DNA of 64,000 nt, from NCBI GenBank assembly GCA_027924645.1, contig BSBN01000809.1:46778001-46842000 (forward strand). The letters run 5' to 3'. Below, in pieces: positions 21,643-32,245 of this stretch (position 1 is the first letter of the stretch; every line of letters begins with the position of its first letter). Made by a program: the position numbers and the translations under genes. The DNA comes from Cunninghamia lanceolata. Taxonomy: Eukaryota; Streptophyta; Pinopsida; Cupressales; Cupressaceae. The notes under the pieces were generated by a model that had not been told where the DNA came from, made no database searches, and saw only the letters and a program-made list of their open reading frames with translations.

Positions 21643-23334
21643 ATGTTGATAGATGAATTTGAAAAGGTAAAGGATTTGCCTTATATAGTTGATTGGTCAA
21701 AAAGGGATGTATCCGAAGAAGAATTGATGGAGCCAGTCCTAGCCATGACTCAAGCATGTATAACCCAACTACTACAAGAAATGAATGATGAAGGGCGGGT
21801 TTTTACCTACAACAAGATGGATGACGGAGAACCAGAACAACGTAGTACACATAGTGGACCCCAACACAGCAGAAATGATCAAGATGAAAACCCAGCTAGA
21901 AAAAAGAAAAGACCTAGTCAAGATCCGGGAGAATCAAGCCAAAGACCTAGAAAGAAGAATAATCCATCTACTTTATCTAATCTACAGGAAGGTGCTTCAA
22001 ATATTCATAATCCAATACAAGAAGTTGAAGTAGTGGAGGAAACTGTGTTGATTCCATCCGAAGAAATTCATTCAAGTCCAACAGTTGTAATAGAGGAAGA
22101 TGATGTTGCTAATCAAGATGAGGAAGGTCAAGTAGAATCTGATGAAGAAGTAGCCCGTGTACAACATAATCAAGTACAAAGACAACAAGATCTTTCTGAG
22201 TTTCCACCTTGGTTGAGGCAAAGGATTGAGGAAAGTACAATCATAGAAACATATCAGCCTACTCTAGTTGAGGAATTGCTTGTAAATGCACAGAAGAATA
22301 ATCAAAAGATGAAAGCAACTGTCTTTTCGAAAATCACTCAAGATCCTTTGGGAAACAGAGAGGTACATGTAGCTGTTCCTAGAGTTGAAAAGGATCTAGA
22401 GGACATGGCACCCGAAGATTACAATGTGACTACTATTGGCATGGGTCCAATCACAGGGGAACAGATAGAGGAGGAACTTCAAAAGTCAGTGAATAGTGTA
22501 AGAATCATGTTAAAGCAAGAAAGAGAAGCTAAGCTAAAGATTGAATAGGATTTCAATACACTAAAGCACTATATTCAACAAGTCATGCAGCCTATCCAGC
22601 AAAAGGAAGCTACTCCAATACCTCCGTCCATTCTTCCACAAGAAATAGCGTCTCAAGTTGAAAATATGAGAACTTCATCTCATATAATGAAGTGATGGAT
22701 AGAACAGACAGAAGAGAAGGCATATACTTATCTTGAGGAAACTGTGCAAGTTCATGACAGACTTATTAACCTCAAAAATGGAGTTCAAGCTTTGTTAAAG
22801 ATATGTGTTGCGTTCAAACCTATCAAGGAGCAATATATGCCACAACTCAAGAATTTAATGGAAACTCCATTGGAAGATCTAATTCATGATAAGGTGGTTG
22901 ATCAGGATACTCCACATGACTTCACCACTTGGTATTTTTCCTTTCACAACAAAGGGCAACTGGTTGATAAAAATGAAGTAGATGTCTAGAATAAGAAGTG
23001 TTCTTCTAAGGACAAAGAATCATGTACACATTGCATTGACAGCAATATACAATCCATATGGGGAGATCACTATTGATAACATGAAGAAGCAAGTCAAGGC
23101 ATTCTACTTTCAGGATAATGGGATTGACGAAGGACAGCTAGATAGCATATTCACACTTGCATTTCATCTTGGAGTAAATAAATCTTAGATAAATGACTGG
23201 GAGAAGACACTTGGCGTCTATGAGTCAGATGTAGCAGTGGCAGAAGGATCCATTAATGCGGTGACAAGTGTACCAATGGAAGATGTTGCTCAAGTTGTGT
23301 CTAAGTTCATTGCATCTCATAGTACTACCATGTG
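21643..23334 (+). pseudogene. C-terminal region of long non-pol ORF, element D
   Basis: 301 open codons (21643-22548) followed in the same frame, after isolated stops, by 22744-22989, and then in the next frame by 22982-23334. Features in order: a helical start, a basic cluster 'ARKKKRPSQDPGESSQRPRK' that could be a nuclear localisation signal, and a long acidic stretch (Glu/Asp/Val rich). A helical tail follows with 'EQIEEELQKSVNSVRIML' and 'LKNGVQALLKICVAF'. With the N-terminal region it makes about 1,000 residues. No catalytic motif is visible. Confidence 0.5.
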
Positions 23335-24330
23335 AAAAGGATATGATGTGGCATCTTTATCTTCTTGGGGAGCGTGCCTTCATTGCCTCTTTCATTTAAT
23401 AAAGTTAGTCTCTTTCATTTAATAAAGGCATGAATTTGTTACAACTACTTGTGATGTGGCTTGATCTGGTCCATTGGCTTGGCCGACCGATCCTGACCCT
23501 TCATTCATTTTTGAGGTCTATAAAAGGGCTCTTGTTGCTTTCATTTGTACGGTTGAAGACTCTGGAATTGTTGCAAAAGGCTCTCTGAAATAATATAAGA
23601 CTCATTGTTTTGGTGACTCTAAATATGTTTCTAAGTGTTGCATGGTTTGGATTTCTTCAAGCGAATAACAAGTTAGGTTAAGTTTTCTTTAAGTTTATGT
23701 TAGTTGGTGGAAGGCTTCATTGTTGTTTGTGGTGAAATCTCTATGTTCATACCATTTGTAGTTTGTGGCATGCAAATTGCAGTGTATGGTTAGTCTGAAC
23801 AAAACTAAACTTCAATTTGATCTTTATGTTTGTTGAATCCGTCATGAGCATAAGTGATTTAAACATCTTATAAAACTTGAGAAGATTGCATCAATCTTGT
23901 GTAGTTGTCTATCTTGGCGAAGCAAGATTTGGTTTGATTTCACCTGAGCAATAATTATCCTCGCATCTAAGATTAGATTAGTATTTCTAAACCTTACATC
24001 TTTTGTTCTTTTTATCCATTTGGTTAAAGTTAGGATTAAGAACATCATTGCCAAATCATACGTCATAAGTTGTAGTACTTAGATATTCAGTGTTTGCCTT
24101 CGTAATCATTGAATCAACAGCTTGTTCGAACAATTGTGTAAGTCCCTTTGTGTTTACCAGCAGAATCATACTTAGTCACTGAGCTATCTCTTACAGAGTC
24201 ATAAGAAAGGAACCTTGGAGTCATTTCGTTTGATCACTTCATTCAGCATTCGAGAGGCTTTGTTCAAGAGGGAGTCAGATACTTCGTATTTCACTTTAAT
24301 TGTTGACTTGTCCAAAAACAAACATCAACA
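23335..24330 (+). repeat. Terminal 1 kb of element D, probable 3' LTR
   Basis: Follows the ORF, holds 'ggtctataaaagggctc' (TATA-like, near 23520) and ends ACATCAACA at the target duplication. A duplicated 'tctttcatttaataaag' occurs at about 23388 and 23411. I could not match it to the 5' end of D, so the LTR call is positional. Confidence 0.4.
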
Positions 24331-24335
24331 GAACT

Positions 24336-25273
24336 ATCAGTTATAGAAGATGCAGATGAAGGATTACCTCTATCAGAAAGATTTATGGAGGCCGTTGGAA
24401 GGAGTAGCTATGAAACCAGCAACAATGACTGATGAGGATTGGGAACTTCTAGATAGAAAGGCACTGGGAACCATTCGGTTGTGCTTGGCACCATCTATGG
24501 CATTCAATATAACAGAAGTGAAGACAACAAGTGAATTGATGAAAGCTTTGGCTAAATTGTATGAAAAACCCTCAGCCTCAAATAAGGTATTTCTCATGAA
24601 GCGTTTGTTTAATCTGAAAATGATTGAAGGTGGACTTGTGACAGATCATTTAAATGAGTTTAATACGATTACTAGTCAGTTAATTTCTGTAAAAGTGAAA
24701 TTTGATGAAGAGGTGAGGGCTCTCTTGGTTTTATGTTCTTTGCCAGAAAGTTGGAATAGTTTGGTGATGGCTGTAAGTAACTTTGTCTCTGGTTCAAATA
24801 CTTTGAAATTTGATGTTGTTGGTGTTATCCTTAGTGAGGAAATGCGACGGAAAAGCTCAGGAGGGTCCACATCAGGTAGTGTTTTGAATGCAGAAAGCAG
24901 GGGCAAATCAAAGGAGAGAGGAAAAGGTTCTGGAGGTCATGGGAAGTCACGAGGAAAATCAAAGGAGAGAGGAAAAGGTTCTGGAGGTCATGGGAAGTCA
25001 CGAGGAAAATCAAAGGATAAGAAATCCCAATCCAGAGGACAAAAGGATTGTTGGTACTGTGGGAAACTAGGTCATCTGAAAAAAGATTGCTGGTCTCGGA
25101 AGAATAAAGGAGACAGACAAGAAGGCAATAAGGAGGCAAATGTGGTAAGTAATAAATCTGAAGATGATGTTTTGATTCATTTTCTAGATTATGTTGATGA
25201 TTCATGGGTTTTAGATTTAGGGGCCTCATTTCATGCTATGCCCCATAGAAGTTATTTTCTTGATTATGTCTAA
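24336..25273 (+). pseudogene. Gag and protease start of element B
   Basis: 307 open codons from 24350. Copia gag block: 'MTDEDWELLDRKALGTIRLC', 'LAKLYEKPSASNKVFLMKRL', 'LNEFNTITSQLISVKVKF'. A Lys/Arg/Gly-rich linker follows containing a 51-bp (17-residue) tandem repeat starting at 24905, 24956 and 25007. Next is the knuckle 'CWYCGKLGHLKKDCW' (C-x2-C-x4-H-x4-C), then a protease site 'SWVLDLGASFHAM' in which the usual D-S-G-A-S is D-L-G-A-S. A stop follows at 25271. The 5' end lies 6.2 kb upstream, across element D. Confidence 0.88.
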
Positions 25274-26716
25274 GGGGATTTTGGGCTGGTTTATTTGGGA
25301 GATAACAAACCTTGTCAGATTGTTGGAAAGAAAAAAATAAGATTAAGTTGCAGAATGGGAATCATTGGTTACTACAAGAGGTAAGGCACGTTCCAAGGCT
25401 GAGTAGGAATTTAATTTCAGCAGGGTAGCTAGCTGATGAAAATTGCATTGTTACATCTACTGATAAAAATTGGAAGATTTCAAAAGGTGCTTTAATAGTA
25501 GCAAAAGGTGTGAAAATGGGCACCTTATATTTGTACAGGTCATACCGTTCCTTCTACTTTAGTTGCAGAAAAAAACCAAACAGGTTCAGGAACAGTTGCT
25601 GCAGGTTCGTAGGAAGAGACAAATAGTTGCTACAGGTTCTGAGACAACACTGTGGCATAATAGACTTAGGCATATGAGTGAAAAACGGATGAAGGTACTT
25701 CATTCTAAGAAAGTTTTACCAGGATTGAAATGTATTAATATGGATTTCTGTGAAAGTTGTGTGTATGGCAAACAAAAGAGAGTTAGTTTTCTCAAGGATG
25801 GGAAGCAAAAGAAAGATGAAAAATTAGAGCTTGTGCATACAGATGTATGGGGACCAGCTCAGGTATCTTCTCTTGGTGGCTCTTGGTATTATGTTACATT
25901 CATAGATGATGCAACTAGGAAGGTTTGGATTTATTTCCTCAGGTAGAAATTTGATGTATTTGAAACATTTAAGAAATGCAGAAGCTTGGTTGAGAATGAG
26001 ACGGGTAAAAGATTAAAATGTTTTAGATTTGATGATGGTGGTGAGTATTGCAGCAAAGAATTTGAGGATTATTGTTCCTTTAATGGAATCCGTAGACAGA
26101 AAATAGTTTTAGGGACTCCACAGGAGAATGGAGTGGCTGAGCGCATGAATAGGACAATAATGGAGCGTGCAAAGACCATGAGATTGCATGCTGGGCTGCC
26201 TTTAAACATGTGGGCAGAAGCTGTCATATTGCTGTATATTTAATTAATAGAGGTCCTTCAGTTCCTTTGGGTTGTGGTATTCCAGAGGAAGCATGGACAG
26301 GCAAGAAGGTGAGTTATTCTTTTCTCAAAACCTTCGGATGTGAAGCATTTGCATATGTAGATTATGAAAATAGAACCAAGCTGGATGCAAAATCGAAAAA
26401 TTGTACTTTCGTTGGATATGACATTGATGAATTTGGTTATAGGCTTTGGGATTTTAAAAATCAGAAAATTGTGAGAAGCGGGGATGCTATATTCAATGAG
26501 AAGGTGTTGTACAAAGATCAATTGCAGCAGCATGAGAAGAAAGAAAAGGATTATGTGGTGCTGGATGATACTCCAGATAATGATGTTCCAGTGGTTCCTC
26601 ATGCTCCGCAACAGCAACAAGAAATACCACAAACTCCAGTGAATGTTAGACGGTCAACAAGGCTAAGTAGACCTCCTAAAAGGTTTTCTCCCTCTTTGTA
26701 TTCTATTTTGTTATGA
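25274..26716 (+). pseudogene. Integrase of element B
   Basis: After a broken protease end, the frame 25563-25946 carries the pre-integrase zinc region ('LWHNRLRHMSEKRMKVLH', 'CESCVYGKQKR') and the first catalytic block 'LELVHTDVWGPAQVSSLGG', plus 'YYVTFIDDATRKVWIYFL'. After a stop, 25986-26243 gives 'RFDDGGEYCSKEFEDYC' and 'GTPQENGVAERMNRTIMER', completing the D,D,E set. A frameshift near 26230 leads to 26210-26716, the C-terminal region ending 'RRSTRLSRPPKRFSP'. It would insert the DNA copy into the host chromosome if intact. Confidence 0.88.
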
Positions 26717-27396
26717 GATGCTGGTAAACCAGAAGGGTATGATGAAGCTATGCAAGTGGATACAAAGGTTCAGTGGGAGCTTGCAATGAAAGAAGAAATG
26801 GACTCCTTGTTGAAAAATCAGACTTAGGAATTATGTAAGTTGCCTGTAGGTAAAAAGACTTTACCAAACAAATGGGTTTATAGGCTGAAAGAGAAATATG
26901 GAGGTAAGACAAGATTTAAAGCCAGGTTAGTTGTAAAAGGATTTGCACAGAAAAAAGGGCATTGATTTTGATGAGATTTTTTCTCCGGTTGTTAAGATGA
27001 CTTCTATTCGTATTGTTTTAAGTATTGTGGTTGCTGAAGATTTACATTTGGAACAACTAGATGTGAAAATTGCCTTTCTCCATGGTGATTTGGAGGAGGA
27101 GATATATATGGAACAACCCTAAGGATTTGAGGTCAAAGGTAAGGAAAAACTGGTGTGCAGATTGAAGAAGAGTTTATATGGCCTGAAACAAGCACCTCGG
27201 CAATGGTATTTGAAATTTGATAGTTTTATGGCTTAGCAAGGCTACAGCCGGTGTAATTCTGACCATTGTGTTTATTTTAAGAGGTTGGATAATGACAGCT
27301 ACATTATTTTATGTTTATATGTTGACGACATGCTTGTAGCTAGGTCTAACATGGATCACATAAGAGTTAAAACAAGAGTTAGCACAGTCATTTGCT
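26717..27396 (+). pseudogene. Reverse transcriptase core of element B
   Basis: Translated across frames: 'WELAMKEEMDSLLKNQT', a TAG, 'LPVGKKTLPNKWVYRLK' and 'ARLVVKGFAQKKG'. A frameshift near 26960 leads to 'DFDEIFSPVVKMTSIRIVL', 'AFLHGDLEEEIYMEQP', '[20 protein letters not shown]' and the catalytic box 'CLYVDDMLVA'. At least three stops and two frameshifts are present. All copia polymerase blocks are still recognisable in order. Confidence 0.88.
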
Positions 27397-28277
27397 ATGA
27401 AGGATTTAGGGGCAGCAAAACAAATCCTTGGTATGAAAATTTGCAGAGATAGGAAGAATAGAAAATTGACTCTATCTCAGGTTGATTATGTTGAAAAGGT
27501 GTTACAGAGATTCCATATGGAGAATGCCAAAGCTGTAAGCACACCTTTGCCCAGTCATTTGAAATTGACTAAGGAGATGTGTCCAAAGACACAAGAGGAG
27601 AAAGAAAAAATGTCCAAGGTACCATATGCTTCAGCTATAGGAAGTTTATGTATGCCATGGTATGCACGAGACCAGTTATTGCACATGCTGTAGGAGTCGT
27701 AAGCAGGTATATGAGTCATCTCGAATTGGAGCATTGGAATGCAGTCAAATGGATTCTCAGATATTTGAGAAGTACATCCAATAAACACTTATGTTTTGGG
27801 GGCTCTAATACTGATTTAGCAGGTTATGTAGATTCAGATTTGGCAGGGGATATTGATACTAGGCGGAGTACTACAGGTTATGTTTTTATTGTAAGTGGGA
27901 CAGCGGTGAGTTGGATCTCACTGTTGCAAAAGGTGGTTGCTTTATCCACCACGGAGGCAGAGTATGTAGCTACAATAGTGGCAAGCAAGGAGACGATATG
28001 GCTGCAATCTTTCATGGAAGAATTGGGCAAACAACAGACTAATAGTTATTTGTTTACGGACAGCCAGAGTGCCATACATCTTGCAAAAAATTCTGCCTTG
28101 CATTCAAAGACCAAACACGTACAGTTGAGGTATCACTTCATTCGATCGGTGTTGGATGATGGACAGTTATGGCTGGAAAAGATACATATAGATGAAAATC
28201 TAGCAGATATGTTTACAAAGGCATTGACAAGGGAGAAGCTGAGCTCCTCTTCAGCTTCGGTTGGTCTTCAAGATTGA
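27397..28277 (+). pseudogene. RT C-terminus and RNase H of element B
   Basis: 27397-27693 reads 'MKDLGAAKQILGMKICRDR' to 'VPYASAIGSLCMPW'. A frameshift near 27650 leads to 'YAMVCTRPVIAHAVGVVSRY'. RNase H then follows: 'GYVDSDLAGDIDTRRSTTGY', 'STTEAEYVATIVASKE', 'LFTDSQSAIHLAKNSALH' and 'KHVQLRYHFIRSVL'. It ends 'ENLADMFTKALTREKL', the normal copia pol end. The RNase H carboxylates (D in 'DSD', E in 'EAEY', D in 'TDSQ') are kept. Confidence 0.9.
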
Positions 28278-28356
28278 AAACAACAAAAACAAAACAACAG
28301 AGTCCAGGTGCTTATTTCCAGTGGAGCTACAGGGTCAGCGGTGTTATGATCAGTAT

Positions 28357-28369
28357 CCAAGTGGGAGAT
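28357..28369 (+). promoter_or_regulatory. Polypurine tract of element B
   Basis: 'ccaagtgggagat' immediately before the 3' LTR, the usual copia plus-strand primer. Confidence 0.75.
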
Positions 28370-29005
28370 TGTTGTTATATGGAGCTTAATCAGACTCAGA
28401 GGTTAAATTTACCCCACTTTTATTGGCGCGGTTTTCCCCCAAATTCCTACGGGGTCAAGGGGCAGCGCCCCTGGCGCGCTCTCTGTCGCGATACAGGGTA
28501 GGGTCGAGGGGCAGCGCCCCTGGCGCTCTTTTTGTCACGATACAGGGTGGGGTCGAGGGGCAGCGCCCCTGGCGCTCTTTTTGTCACGATACAGGGTGGG
28601 GTCGAGGGGCAGCGCCCTCGCGGGGCTCGGGGACAACGCCCCCGAAACCTCACACGGTTTTTTATTATTTTATTAAGGTGTCGAGTTATTTTTTCTATTG
28701 GTCGACATAAAAAACTCCTAATTTTGTAACCGACATAAGGCTTGATAAAAGCGGGTAAGGGTTAGGGTTTCCGTTGATATTGTATTGTAGCATTTTGTAG
28801 CGGTATTGAGTTGCAGGGATTGCTGGTTGTAATCGGTTTGATTTACTGGATAATAATATTGGACTCTCTGTTGGTGGATGTAGCCCGAGTTTGGGTGAAC
28901 CACGTTAAAATTGTCTCTTGCTGTTATTATTTTTGTGTATTTCTCATTCCTCTGTTTATTCTTTATTTGCATTTAATTAATATCTTCTACCGTCTAACCC
29001 AAACA
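28370..29005 (+). repeat. 3' LTR of element B
   Basis: Partner of 17438-18014, about 60 bp longer. It contains a clean tandem array of a 49-bp unit (28455-28620). It directly follows the polypurine tract AAGTGGGAGAT. Confidence 0.9.
28455..28620. repeat. 49-bp GC-rich tandem repeat inside the LTR of B
   Basis: GGGGCAGCGCCC starts at 28459, 28508, 28557 and 28606, exactly 49 bp apart. Each unit contains an inverted GGGGC/GCCCC and 'gatacagggt'. The tract is far richer in GC than its surroundings. The reading frames that cross it are artefacts of the repeat. Confidence 0.88.
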
Positions 29006-29010
29006 TTTAG

Positions 29011-29400
29011 GACATTGTTCCAGTGAGAGCCTAGTACCATTTGGTAAGGGAATGATAATTGGTTTGCAATCTTGCATGGCAAAACATTGCAAATTAGTGT
29101 CAACGTACTTCTAATTTAACCAAAGTTTCCTATTAACCCAATCTTTGCAGATTTCCATACCTAGAATCCCTAGTTTACCTAAAACTTGTTATACCTAGAA
29201 TCCCTCAATCTTTGGAATCACTAAAAGTGAAATTTACCTCCCTTCGGCCCACAATCTTTTGAGTGCTATTATCCCTGAGGAAAATTTGCCTACCATCATA
29301 TGTTGTATATGCTGAAAACCACTCGTGAGGAGTCATGTGCTAGGATGCACTTGAATCTATTAACCAAGAGTAATTAGAAGTCATGTTAGTAGAAATAATA
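29011..29400 (-). pseudogene. Copia protease and RT scraps of element A (right part)
   Basis: Minus strand 29390-29270 reads a decayed protease site 'YSWLIDSSAS.HMTPHEWF' with the DSGAS motif changed to DSSAS, followed by 'AYTTYDGRQIFL'. From about 29200 it reads 'LGILGMEICKDWVNRKLWL' and 'CKPIIIPLPNGTRLSLEQC', which belong to the C-terminal third of copia reverse transcriptase. The integrase and catalytic RT core that should lie between are deleted. Confidence 0.7.
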
Positions 29401-29468
29401 AAAACATTTTTACCTTTATCATTAGAGGATTTATCAGTAGAGGAATCTTCATCTTTCTTTTTCTTGTT

Positions 29469-30300
29469 TTAGCATTCCTTTTTGAGATGCTCACATTTGC
29501 CACAATTCCAACATCTCAATCTACTCTTACCAGGTGTCTTAGATCTATTCTTAGACTTGGCTCTATTCTTAGACTTATTCTTACCACCTTTTTGCTTGTC
29601 CTTACTCTTCTTTGTAGATCTGCATTGCACATACAATTCATCCTTAGACCCATCTTCCATTGACTTTCTCCTGATTTCCTCTATGACCATGCATCCTTAG
29701 ACCACTGAGTGCAACAATTAGATTTTTCCTAGATTCAAGCAATGAACATAGTATTAAAATACATTGATCTTCTTTCTCTATCTTAACATCTATAGATTGT
29801 AATTGACTTAATATTAGATTAAATGCATTCAGATGTTCTACAATCGAATCTTTATCCTTCATTTTTAGAAAAAACAGTTTTCTTATCAAAAACAACTTAT
29901 TAACAAGACTCTTAGTTTGATAAATTTCTCTTATTCTTTTCCACAACTTATATGCAATAGTTTTGTTAGAAACATTCAAAAGAACAGAATCAGATAAACA
30001 CAACCATATAGTGCCTTGAGTTTTTTTGTCAAGTTTTGCCCAATCTTCATCTGACATATTTTTCGGTTTGCTTTTAGTCTTCACAACAATCCACTGATCT
30101 CTTTCTCCGAAGAGATCTTCCATCGTTAGCTTCCAAAGATAAAAACTTGTGCCATTGAACTTTTGCAATATCCAAACAAGATGAGCTAGCCATGATCTCA
30201 TCACCCAAAATCTGAATCTGCGAAAAAACACAACAAATTCCCATTGCAGTAAAAAAACCCAATCAAACGGCCTGAAAAAGGTGTCCTGCTCTCTAATCAA
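29469..30300 (-). pseudogene. Copia gag of element A
   Basis: Frame 30300-29644 contains the copia gag block 'FNGTSFYLWKLTMEDLF', 'SDEDWAKLDKKTQGTIWLC', 'KLWKRIREIYQTKSLVNKLF' and 'LNAFNLILSQLQSIDVKI'. Frame 29690-29469 adds a Lys/Ser-rich basic linker and the CCHC knuckle 'CWNCGKCEHLKKEC'. A frame change near 29690 separates them. Order and spacing are normal for Ty1/copia. Confidence 0.85.
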
Positions 30301-30310
30301 GCCAATCGTG

Positions 30311-30322
30311 GCTCTAATACCA
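30311..30322 (-). promoter_or_regulatory. Primer-binding site of element A
   Basis: Minus strand TGGTATTAGAGC, one mismatch from the initiator tRNA-Met site, between the LTR and the gag start. Confidence 0.75.
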
Positions 30323-30324
30323 AA

Positions 30325-31084
30325 TGTTCAAAACAAGGTAAAACAATACAACAAAAAATGTTGTTCTTTAGTGCATCCAAATTATTAAACCGTGATAGAT
30401 CATAAGAGGAAAATGAAAACAAATGCAAAGCATAACACAATGTTTACGTGGAGGAACCCTTCAGGAAAAAAAACTCCATACCTAAAGAGACTCAAGCTTG
30501 TATTAATCCTGAAAATAGTTATGTCAATACAATCTATTTATTCCTTTGAATTTTGGCAGTATAATGGCGCTTGAATGACCTACAAAACAATCTCATGATA
30601 CTACCATTTCAAGGTACCGATATTTAGGAGATATGGATACAAGATACCATGGATGGTATTCCAAAACTAATGGCAAATACCACTCACTCAAATCTAGGCG
30701 TCCACCTCCATCATGGGGAATCTCACAACTCACTCTACATGGTCAAACTCCCTGAATAGTATGTAACTCGTTTTACAGGCCTTACACCCACCTTATGCGT
30801 CATACATACCATAGATTATGTCACAATGGTCAAATGGACCAAGATCCCAATCCTAGGGGCTCCATGGGAAGATTGATCAAGTTTGTCATAAGATCTATTT
30901 GTAGATCATCTTACATTCTCTTACAACTCCCAATCTTGACCGATTTCCAATATCCTCAGGATTGTAACTCTCAACTTAAATGCCATTACAATAACTTGTG
31001 AGAAGATAAATAATAAATAATTTTGCCTACCACCTAAGAGGGGTGCCCATGTCTACCCTCCCCATGATCTTTGGGGACATAACA
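30325..31084 (-). repeat. 5' LTR of element A
   Basis: Bounded by TGTTATGTCC (minus start, ending at 31084) and ..TTTTGAACA (30325), giving TGTT/AACA inverted ends, with the primer site two bases inside. Length about 760 bp. The partner is not found, so the outer border is less certain than the inner one. Confidence 0.62.
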
Positions 31085-31499
31085 TTATTTATCGACAACA
31101 ATAATTAAATACAATTAAATATGTCTAGGGATTTGCAAGGTGAATGGCACCTAATCCCAATAGAATCTTCACAGCCCATGTCTTGTGAAGATTGCTTACT
31201 ACAATTTTGTTTGAGGAGCTAGCTTGGTGATTCATCTTTAAGGTACTATGGATTAAAATTTTGATGCCATGATCATTAGTTCATCTGATATATTATATAC
31301 TACATAATTCACAAAGTGTTCCCTTCTATAATGTTAGTCATAGAGTGGAACAAAATAGCAACTACATACTTGTACACAAATATCCCTAGGCTTTACGCTG
31401 AGTTGTTTGAAAGGGTGTTGATCTTCATGCACTTGTGTAAGTATCAATATCTACAGTTACATAATTACTTGTCTTTGTTCTTACAATCTTGAAGGGCCC
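31085..31499. other. Spacer, nothing recognised
   Basis: Between the LTR of A and the gypsy pol scrap. AT-rich with no supported reading frame. Confidence 0.4.
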
Positions 31500-32115
31500 T
31501 AAAACCTGTATCTCATTGTGTGAAGAAGACTTCCCATGGCAAAGTAGGTTGGAGTGCCATGAAGTATTTGAGTAAAAGCTTCAGCCCTAATGTAAACCAC
31601 ATCATTTTCTATTATTCCCTTGAATCACAAACAATTTCAGCATCTGCTAATCAGGCACCTTCCTTCTTGCTTCTACTATTGCATGCCCTCCTACCAAACA
31701 GCCTTAAAAGCTTCTCCTATTATTCTTGGCACTTCTTGTGGCTTTATGCATCTTCCAAAAAATAACAAGGCCTCAAATGTAAAAACCCCTCAAGAATTGG
31801 AAGGTCATTCTTTTTACATCTCGTTGCCTCTTTCTTAATGATATTCTTTAGGAATCCTTCTAGATAGATAACCAATAATCTTTGGTCCCACTTTATTATT
31901 GCTCTACTGTTGAGAAGGTTAGCATCAGTAAAATTATATTGAATTTCATTTGAGACTTCATCAAATCTTATTTGAGATAAATGGTTAACTGCTAAATGAG
32001 ACTTCCCTGCTTTGGTCACTATTGAAAATTTGAATTTCTGCAACAACATGAGCCACTTATTCTTCTTTGGATGATTGGTTTACTTACCAAGGAGTGCTTG
32101 AATGATCTATGAATG
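31500..32115 (-). pseudogene. Ty3/gypsy RNase H end and integrase zinc region (fragment)
   Basis: Minus strand from about 32115: 'WLMLLQKFKFSIVTKAGKSH' and 'NHLSQIRFDE', the end of a gypsy RNase H and the start of its linker ('WLLLLQ.F...I.DK.GK.N..AD.LS'). In another frame, 'FGRCIKPQEVPRIIGEAFK' matches the 'RC....E...IL...H' block before the integrase HHCC region. The element is truncated on both sides and in several frames. A Tat/Athila-like lineage is likely because of the linker form, but this is not proven. Confidence 0.6.
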
Positions 32116-32145
32116 CAAGGATGGCAAAAGGATAATTTCTCAGTT

Positions 32146-32245
32146 TTCAAATGGCGTAGATTATTAATTTGTAAGTCTAAGTTTTTGAATGGCGTATATT
32201 ATTTTTTTGCAGGTCTGAAGTTTTCGAATGGTGTGGATCATTCTC
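32146..32245. repeat. Short tandem repeat, about 40-bp unit, three copies
   Basis: 'tttt(c/g)aatgg(c/t)gt(a/g)' recurs near 32146, 32190 and 32222, with 'gtctaag/gtctgaag' between copies. Confidence 0.5.

Larger units (their letters stand above)
18130..24330 (+). mobile_element. Element D: large non-autonomous retroelement inside B
   Basis: Starts TGTTGTGACC and ends ACATCAACA, with GAACT on both sides (18125-18129, 24331-24335), and removing it restores the copia gag frame. Ends TGTTG/CAACA and a five-base duplication are LTR-element hallmarks, but I could not find the two matching LTRs by eye. Inside are a short-motif array (18620-19650), a TATA-like 'gtatttatagc' near 19815, and a long non-pol ORF (20110-23334). 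A last kilobase follows with 'tctataaaagggctc' near 23520. No polymerase or integrase is present. Confidence 0.72.
17438..29005 (+). mobile_element. Element B: Ty1/copia retrotransposon carrying nested element D
   Basis: Both LTRs (17438-18014, 28370-29005) begin TGTTGTTATATGG and end TAACA/AAACA. The primer site is at 18017 and a polypurine tract lies just before 28370. The element is flanked by TTTAG on both sides (17433-17437, 29006-29010). Without D (6.2 kb) it is about 5.4 kb, a usual copia length. Gag-integrase-RT-RNase H follow in copia order, with several stops and frameshifts. The two LTRs are very similar outside their repeat tract, so B is young relative to A. Confidence 0.9.
16777..31084 (-). 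mobile_element. Element A: Ty1/copia retrotransposon split by element B
   Basis: Minus-strand copia sequence occupies 29011-31084 (LTR, gag, protease, part of reverse transcriptase) and resumes at 17432-16777 (end of reverse transcriptase, RNase H). The 11.6-kb element B lies between, with target duplication TTTAG. Reading across the duplication restores continuous copia order. Integrase and most of the polymerase are missing between about 29290 and 29200, an internal deletion older than or independent of B. The 3' LTR is not seen; element C and the LINE lie beyond the left end. Confidence 0.78.

Noticed and set aside
28423..28729. Overlapping frames with repeated 'RGSAPGALF' peptides
   Set aside because: Produced by the 49-bp GC-rich LTR repeat; the same happens on the opposite strand.
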